NCBI GenBank assembly: GCA_903908015.1
Contig: CAIVQI010000099.1
Coordinates: forward strand, 1 to 12,188
Direction: 5' to 3'
DNA from: an uncultured Bacteroidota bacterium
GTDB taxonomy: Bacteria > Bacteroidota > Bacteroidia > UBA7662
Length of the DNA: 12,188 nt
The first letter of the stretch is position 1, and each line of letters starts with the position of its first letter. Both the position numbers and the translations under genes were made by a program. The notes under the pieces were generated by a model that did not search any database, was not told where the DNA came from, and saw only the letters and a program-made list of their open reading frames with translations. Positions 7,701 through 12,188 of this stretch are shown here, one piece after another.

Positions 7701-8424
7701 TTTGACGTTAAGTTATGACCTCCGCAGGACAGGCAATGTTCGCATCAATGCAAGCTATACGCTGCAGTTTGCGGATGGAACAGGTTCTGCACCTGAGCAG
7801 GCAACGAATATTATCCAAGCAGGTATCGATAACCTCCGCACGCCGATTCCTCTGGATTTTGACGCGCGTCACCGATTGGTTGGAACTCTTGATTTTCGTT
7901 TCGGTGAAGGAAAAGACTACAGCGGTCCACGTATCGGTGGATTCGGCTTGCTTGAGGGCATTGGTTTCAACCTGGTGGCCAATGCCATTTCCGGCACGCC
8001 ATTCTCCCGTCAGACCATCCCCACACCTGATGGCGCAGTGGTGGGTGGGCTCCAGGGCAGAACGACCCTGAAGGGAGGTATCAATGGTTCCAGACTCCCA
8101 TGGCAGTTCCGTATGAATTTGAGGGTTGATAAAGACATCAATTTCAAAATGGGTTCAGATCGCAACGACAAACCAAGAGAGGCCACCGTCAATGTGTTCC
8201 TTCAGGTGTTGAATCTGTTCAACAATATGAATGTGATCAATGTGTATCAGTTCACTGGAGACCCTCTAGACGATGGTTACCTCACGAGTGATTTGGGTCG
8301 CCAGCAGGCCCAGGGCGTCTTGAATCAGCAAGCCTTCTTGGATTTATACAGGGCCTCCATGGATTCTCCGGGAAATTTCAGTATTCCACGTCGCACACGC
8401 TTGGGCATCCGCTTTAACTTCTAA
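4765..8424 (+). CDS. TonB-dependent outer-membrane receptor with carboxypeptidase-regulatory-like domain
   Basis: The 1219-residue product is a gated outer-membrane beta-barrel that should import a substrate using TonB-ExbBD energy. It has a signal peptide (KK at 2-3, hydrophobic to about residue 20, cleavage near Gly21). An Ig-like carboxypeptidase-D-regulatory domain follows at about 26-108 (LQGKVVDD, then TTDINGAYKFGAVPPGKYDVKV, then YVGYNT). Next come a VVDYEVPLI linker that may serve as a TonB-contact segment and a plug at about 134-228 (NIRGSRSS at 171, YFIDGIRV at 182, GDATGGIINITTRG at 215). The rest is a long barrel ending in Arg-Phe-Asn-Phe, the terminal Phe expected for barrel insertion. 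It has unusually long non-barrel insertions, for example around residues 660-710 and 773-825. No signal-transduction extension is visible. It is not a SusC with SusD: the downstream gene, three to 33 bases away, is a large secreted protein. The substrate is unknown. Confidence 0.93.
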   Translation: MKKTLYAGFFLFFACIATAFGQAGTGTLQGKVVDDLKPKEGIPFANVILEQNGAQKSGTTTDINGAYKFGAVPPGKYDVKVSYVGYNTREIKGVLVTADKSNFLDIRMTSGVDLSVIDVVDYEVPLISKDETSTGGTVTREEIAALPTRDVNSIAATTAGVFQQDEGSALNIRGSRSSSTEYFIDGIRVRGTTNLPNAAIEQTTVITGGIPAQYGDATGGIINITTRGPSGQFYGGAEVLSSFKVLEPYGYNLYALNFSGPLAKSKDRSILGYFLSAEYETQVDPRPSAVGVWSLKPEVLDSISNNPYRASIFGSGVNRNSEFVTRDDMILGQVRPNANRDRLSVAGKIDFQPTPLIGFTVGGNYDYVDFRNYSRANLLFSPNNMGFNTETTTRMYARYKQNFASSQDATIKNAYYTLQFDYTNSGTTQDGGSALGRNPFNYGHIGKFDYSQLPIFQSGSFVDSASGLPVRYDDVQILQGFGDRNLRFTPSTIDPGLSVWGTSFFNVLNATEFNSLSDVRLFGGLVNGLRPGSAYGIWQDPGRQFGGYSYSNNDLFRFTGFFSADIGKHALKFGFEYDQRIDRGYSVSAYAGGIGLWGIARALTNRHILELDLDNPLIDRDEFGFMLGDTVRYNRLYNAANQSTFDRNLRRSLGYADNDLRFINVDNLDPDQLKLSFFSAEELLNQGNSFVSYNGYDYLGNRLAKNPGFLDFFNDRINRPIPAFQPIYMAGFIEDKFAFDDLVFRVGVRVDRFDANQPVLADRFLLYPARTLAEVDGALNSSGAHPSIVPSNAVVYVNDLNTPNPTILGYRSGVQWYTAQGTEVRNASGIAAASASGRVTPYLRDTKQNEVRADAFVDYTPQINFMPRVAFSFPISDEAQFFAHYDVLTQRPSDFFRFDPRQYFYLQQIGGTINNPDLKPERTIDYQLGFKQRLNKSSALTISAFYRELRNMIQIINVPFAFPLDYRTYGNIDFGTVKGLTLSYDLRRTGNVRINASYTLQFADGTGSAPEQATNIIQAGIDNLRTPIPLDFDARHRLVGTLDFRFGEGKDYSGPRIGGFGLLEGIGFNLVANAISGTPFSRQTIPTPDGAVVGGLQGRTTLKGGINGSRLPWQFRMNLRVDKDINFKMGSDRNDKPREATVNVFLQVLNLFNNMNVINVYQFTGDPLDDGYLTSDLGRQQAQGVLNQQAFLDLYRASMDSPGNFSIPRRTRLGIRFNF

Positions 8425-8457
8425 GAAATGATGATCAACATGAATATTTTCAAGCAT

Positions 8458-11400
8458 ATGAAGAAAATTAGTTTAGCTCTTCTGTTCTTTGGTGGAATTT
8501 TTACAGCTGTTCAGGCGCGTGAGGATCTTTCCGTGGGCAGGAGAATCGATCAGAACAACCGCAATTTTATTGCTCGTTTGGCTTCTACTTGTACGCCGCC
8601 ATCTGCCAAGATTAACCTGGACATCAACAACGTTCGTACCATGATCTTGCGTGGAAATGACATGTGGTGGGATTTGGCCAGCAATCCACGATATGAAATT
8701 CCGAAACTGGATGACCCAAGTTTACCCAAGAAGCACTCTCTTTTTGCGGGCTCGGTTTGGGTGGGTGGAATCGATGCTGTTGGCACTTTAAAGGTTGCCG
8801 CGCAGACGTATCGTCAAACTTCAGTATTGGGGGTAGGTTGGTGGGCGGGTCCTTTGACCCTTGACTCAGCGACCATTTCTAAGGCGGAGTGTGACCGTTG
8901 GGACACCCATTGGAAGGTAGAGCGTAAGCAAATCCAGGATCATATAGCCGGTATTGAGTCTGGCGATCCCAATTATGTTGTTCCTGATGCCATTCGCAAC
9001 TGGCCTGCAAGTGGTGATGTGACGCTGCTTCAAGATCCAAAATTAGCCCCATTTGTTGACGTGGATGCGGACGATATTTACAACCCAAGTGCGGGTGATT
9101 ATCCGTTTATCTATGGTGATCAGTCCATCTGGTTTGTGACCAACGACAAGGGCAATGCTCCTGGTTCGGGTGGCACGCCAATCGGTATGGAGATTCAAAC
9201 CCAGGCTTTTGGATATCGCTCCAATGATGAGTTGAATAACATGACTTTTTACTCAAATAAAATCATCAACCGTTCGTCCATCACCCTCAACAACTGTTTT
9301 ATGGCGCAGTGGGTTGACCCTGATTTGGGTCAGGCTACTGATGATTTTGTTGGATGTGATGTTCCACGAGGCTTGGGCATTTGTTACAATGGCGATGATG
9401 ATGATGAGGGTATTCAAGGTTATGGGGTGAATCCGCCTTCGATAGGAATTGACTTTTTCGAAGGTCCGTTCTCCGACTTGAACGATGGCATCGACAATGA
9501 CCGTGATGGAGCGGTAGATGAAATTGCAGCCACAGGTTGTGATCCAGAGCCACGCACTGAGCGCATCATTATGGCGAAGTTTCTTTATTTCAACAACGAT
9601 GGCACACCGATTGGAAATCCATCCACGGCCGAACATGCGTATAACTACATGGTTGGAAAGTGGAAAGACAACAGCCAAATGGTTTATGGTGGAACGGGAT
9701 ATCCTGGTTCTGTGGGTGCCACTACCACCCCAGCCGGATTAATGTTCCCAGGAGCTTCGGATCGGGCATATGGTTGGTCCATCGGCGGTTCAGTTCAAAA
9801 CCCCATCGCACCACCCTTTGATTGGGATGAAAATAATCCTGGTCCGGGTGCTCAGGCCAACGTTCCGGCTGACCGTCGATTTGTTCAATCGGCAGGTCCG
9901 TTTACGTTGGTACCAGGTGCTGTGAATTACATTACCATCGGGGTGGTTTGGGCCCGCGCTTCCTCGGGGGGTGCCAGAGGTTCGTTCAATCAGTTGTTGC
10001 GCGCTGACTCCAAGGCTCAGGCCTTATTTGATGCGTGTTTCAAAACCATCGATGGTCCCGATGCCCCAGATGTTTCAATCACTGAGTTGGATCAGGAGCT
10101 AATCCTCAGTTTCTCCTATCGTCCAACCAGCAATAACTACAACCTCGGATACCGTGAAATTGATCCTGTCATACAGGCCTTGAATCGTGACCTACCCCCA
10201 GGTACACCGCTTTATGATTCGGTGTATAAGTTTGAGGGTTTCAAGGTATATCAATTGTCTGCTTCTAATGTTTCAACTGGCGAATTAGATGACCCAAGTC
10301 GTGCACGGCTCTTGTACCAAGGTGATCTAAATAATGGTGTGTCAAGGATCATCAATTGGAATTATGATTTGGATATGGAGCAATCGGTTCCATTCATAGC
10401 AGTTGATGGGGCGAATGAAGGGGTAAGAATGACGCTACGCGTTACCCGCGATTTATTTGCCGAAGGCAGCGATAGGTTGGTAAATTTCAAGCGGTATTAT
10501 TATTTGGTTGTGGCCTATGCCTACAATCAGTATCAAGAGTTTGATCCGGTTGCCCTGACGGGTCAACAGCGGCCCTATTTGGCAGGTAGAAACAATGTTT
10601 CTACTTATACGGGAATTCCACACAAATGGGAGCCAACTTTCAATGGCTTGATTTTGAATTCTGCTTATGGTGATGGCCCAGAGATCACACAGTTAGAAGG
10701 CCGGGGTAATGGTGGTCGTAACCTTGAACTCACGGATGAAACGCTTGTGGAGATTCTCAACAATGGATATGCTGCAGCACCTAAGTTTGAGAGGAGCTTT
10801 GGACCAATAGACATTAAGGTTATCGATCCCACTTTAGTGCCCCGAGCGAAGATGCAATTGGCCATGTATAAGGGAACCCCCGCAGGTACAGCCGCAGTTG
10901 ATAACAGTGCACGCTGGTATATTTTGTACAACAACGACACGATTTTCTCTGATACGACTATAGCTCTTGCCAATGAACAAATTCTAGGTTATTATGAGTC
11001 AACTGCTATTTTCCGCCGTTTGGGCTTGAGTGCTACCATTCGCAACGTTGCTCCCCCAGGTGATGCTGCGGTCCTGGAAACAGGAAATGGTCTAATTTCC
11101 TCTGGTTATCGATTTTCTGAGCCATCACGTGAATGGATGTTCGGTCTGCCGGATGGTTTTGGATTGTTCGACTGGATAAAAGCTGGTCCGGCTAATGTTG
11201 GTGGCGGTGATGGTTTCATTGTTGATGGTGATCCGAAGCGTGCTTATGAGGGGGTTGTACGAATGACGATTCCGGGTACTGAGGTTCAAGGGGGTACATG
11301 GTCGCCCATGCGGTTTGCCATGCCATCAGCCATTACACCGGGCGTTTTTGTAGATGATATTCCACAGGCCACTCCTTTCCGTTTGGCTGCTCGTTTAGAC

Positions 11401-12188
11401 AGTTTGAAGAGTGTTGATATCGTTATTACTCCTGATAAATCGAAATGGACACGTTGCGTTGTTCTGGAAATGTGTGAGGCCAGTGCCGAATCACAAGGTG
11501 GGCGACGCAGAAACCACATCCGTGATGCGGCTTCAGTGGATAAGGATGGAAATGTTGATGCTAATGAAAGTCGTCGTGGATTGGGTTGGTTCCCAGGTTA
11601 TGCTATCAGTTTGGAAACTGGAGTGCGGTTGAATATGGCTTTTGGTGAAGATAGTAGGGCCTCACTCTCGAATGGTCGCGATATGATTTGGAATCCAAAT
11701 GATACACTATTTGGTGATGTTGGACGCGGTCAACCGCAGATTACCATGGGTGGCAAGCATTTTATCTATGTGTTTGGTTCGCGATATGATACCGCCAACT
11801 ATGTCTACAACCAGCTGGCTGGTCCCGGTGTGAATGTAAACAACCTCGGTAACAGTTTGTTGCGCAATGTGTATCGTGAGGTGTTGTGGACTTCAATACC
11901 GCTCCTATCGCCTGGAAAGCGTTTGCTCGATAATGAAGTCAAGTTCAGCATTCGGGTAAATAATTCGTACGGTAAGTTTTTGGCGCCCAATGTTCAGGCC
12001 ATCAATGCGGGTAACCCGCGTTATGAATTTGATCTAACGAATTTGGCCCCCATTAAGAATGACTTGCCTACAGCCCAAAAAGCGCTTGATCTTATTCGGG
12101 TTGTGCCAAATCCATATTATGGTGCCTCGCGGTATGAAACGAGCCAGATCGATAATAGAGTTCGGATCACCAACCTGCCGATTCAGTG
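8458..12188 (+). CDS. Giant secreted surface protein, probable T9SS cargo (runs off right edge)
   Basis: One frame stays open from 8428 to the end of the window. From the ATG at 8458 there are 1243 complete codons plus two bases. In-frame ATGs also occur at 8428, 8431 and 8440. I use 8458 because MKKISLALLFF-to-AVQA makes a compact signal peptide, but 8428 is only three bases after the receptor stop and may be used. No enzyme motif is recognised. Conserved-looking blocks, numbered from 8458, are: SVWVGGIDAVGTLKVAAQTYR (about 99-119); Cys145-xx-Trp-Asp-x-His-Trp; DVDADDIYNPSAGDYPFIYGDQ (201-222) followed by IWFVTND; DDFVGCDVPRGLG (295-307); an acidic run at 313-317; an EF-hand-like DGIDNDRDGAVDE (343-355); DKDGNVDANE (1028-1037); and WFPGYAISLETGVRLN (about 1044-1059) with NGRDMIWNP (from 1072). 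The end, VVPNPYYG (1215) then VRITNLP (1235), is the usual lead-in to a beta-sandwich or T9SS C-terminal domain. It is probably anchored or released at the cell surface and functions with the receptor; this role is inferred. Confidence 0.85.
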   Translation, partial: MKKISLALLFFGGIFTAVQAREDLSVGRRIDQNNRNFIARLASTCTPPSAKINLDINNVRTMILRGNDMWWDLASNPRYEIPKLDDPSLPKKHSLFAGSVWVGGIDAVGTLKVAAQTYRQTSVLGVGWWAGPLTLDSATISKAECDRWDTHWKVERKQIQDHIAGIESGDPNYVVPDAIRNWPASGDVTLLQDPKLAPFVDVDADDIYNPSAGDYPFIYGDQSIWFVTNDKGNAPGSGGTPIGMEIQTQAFGYRSNDELNNMTFYSNKIINRSSITLNNCFMAQWVDPDLGQATDDFVGCDVPRGLGICYNGDDDDEGIQGYGVNPPSIGIDFFEGPFSDLNDGIDNDRDGAVDEIAATGCDPEPRTERIIMAKFLYFNNDGTPIGNPSTAEHAYNYMVGKWKDNSQMVYGGTGYPGSVGATTTPAGLMFPGASDRAYGWSIGGSVQNPIAPPFDWDENNPGPGAQANVPADRRFVQSAGPFTLVPGAVNYITIGVVWARASSGGARGSFNQLLRADSKAQALFDACFKTIDGPDAPDVSITELDQELILSFSYRPTSNNYNLGYREIDPVIQALNRDLPPGTPLYDSVYKFEGFKVYQLSASNVSTGELDDPSRARLLYQGDLNNGVSRIINWNYDLDMEQSVPFIAVDGANEGVRMTLRVTRDLFAEGSDRLVNFKRYYYLVVAYAYNQYQEFDPVALTGQQRPYLAGRNNVSTYTGIPHKWEPTFNGLILNSAYGDGPEITQLEGRGNGGRNLELTDETLVEILNNGYAAAPKFERSFGPIDIKVIDPTLVPRAKMQLAMYKGTPAGTAAVDNSARWYILYNNDTIFSDTTIALANEQILGYYESTAIFRRLGLSATIRNVAPPGDAAVLETGNGLISSGYRFSEPSREWMFGLPDGFGLFDWIKAGPANVGGGDGFIVDGDPKRAYEGVVRMTIPGTEVQGGTWSPMRFAMPSAITPGVFVDDIPQATPFRLAARLDSLKSVDIVITPDKSKWTRCVVLEMCEASAESQGGRRRNHIRDAASVDKDGNVDANESRRGLGWFPGYAISLETGVRLNMAFGEDSRASLSNGRDMIWNPNDTLFGDVGRGQPQITMGGKHFIYVFGSRYDTANYVYNQLAGPGVNVNNLGNSLLRNVYREVLWTSIPLLSPGKRLLDNEVKFSIRVNNSYGKFLAPNVQAINAGNPRYEFDLTNLAPIKNDLPTAQKALDLIRVVPNPYYGASRYETSQIDNRVRITNLPIQ

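Noticed and set aside
9394..9408. Repeated GAT codons as a possible phase-variation tract
   Set aside because: Only four full repeats are present and the unit is three bases, so slippage would change length but not frame. It simply encodes an acidic cluster.
1..12188. Search for CRISPR arrays, tRNA or rRNA genes, transposases, phage or defence genes
   Set aside because: No direct-repeat arrays, cloverleaf-like segments, integrase or transposase motifs, or nuclease-based defence motifs were seen; nearly the whole window is accounted for by six ordinary coding regions.

Overview
The window looks like a chromosomal segment of a Bacteroidota bacterium, most likely Saprospiraceae or a related Chitinophagia-type lineage. 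Three observations point there: a long TonB-dependent receptor with an N-terminal carboxypeptidase-regulatory-like domain, a very large secreted partner with a type IX secretion (T9SS)-style C-terminal region, and AT-rich promoter boxes of the Bacteroidota TAnnTTTG type with no Shine-Dalgarno sequences in front of the genes. The lineage is inferred from remembered family resemblance, not from a search.

Layout. Positions 1-300 (minus) hold the first 100 codons of the ribosome-associated GTPase HflX, which runs off the left edge. It overlaps by one base (TGATG) the end of an exported tetratricopeptide-repeat (TPR) protein at 300-2177 (minus). Across a gap of about 80 bp, the DNA-repair ATPase gene radA (2259-3617, plus) is transcribed divergently. 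This gap carries a striking near-symmetric element with one TATTTTTG box on each strand. radA converges on a gene for a nitronate monooxygenase-family flavoprotein (3660-4601, minus).

After a 163-bp divergent intergenic region there is a two-gene operon on the plus strand. A 1219-residue TonB-dependent outer-membrane receptor (4765-8424) is followed three to 33 bases later, depending on the start used, by a giant secreted protein of at least 1243 residues. The latter is still open at the right edge, and it was missed by simple ORF listing because its stop lies outside the window.

The left half is ordinary housekeeping: translation rescue, recombination repair and flavin-dependent detoxification. 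The right half is envelope machinery. The receptor is not followed by a SusD-type lipoprotein. It is followed by a secreted protein with several recognisable sequence blocks and Asp-rich, potentially calcium-binding motifs, ending near a PNPYYG/TNLP segment typical of the approach to a T9SS C-terminal domain. The simplest reading is a cell-surface uptake or adhesion pair whose substrate is unknown. I see no RNA genes, CRISPR arrays, insertion sequences, phage genes or defence cassette, and no gene-free stretch longer than 300 bases.
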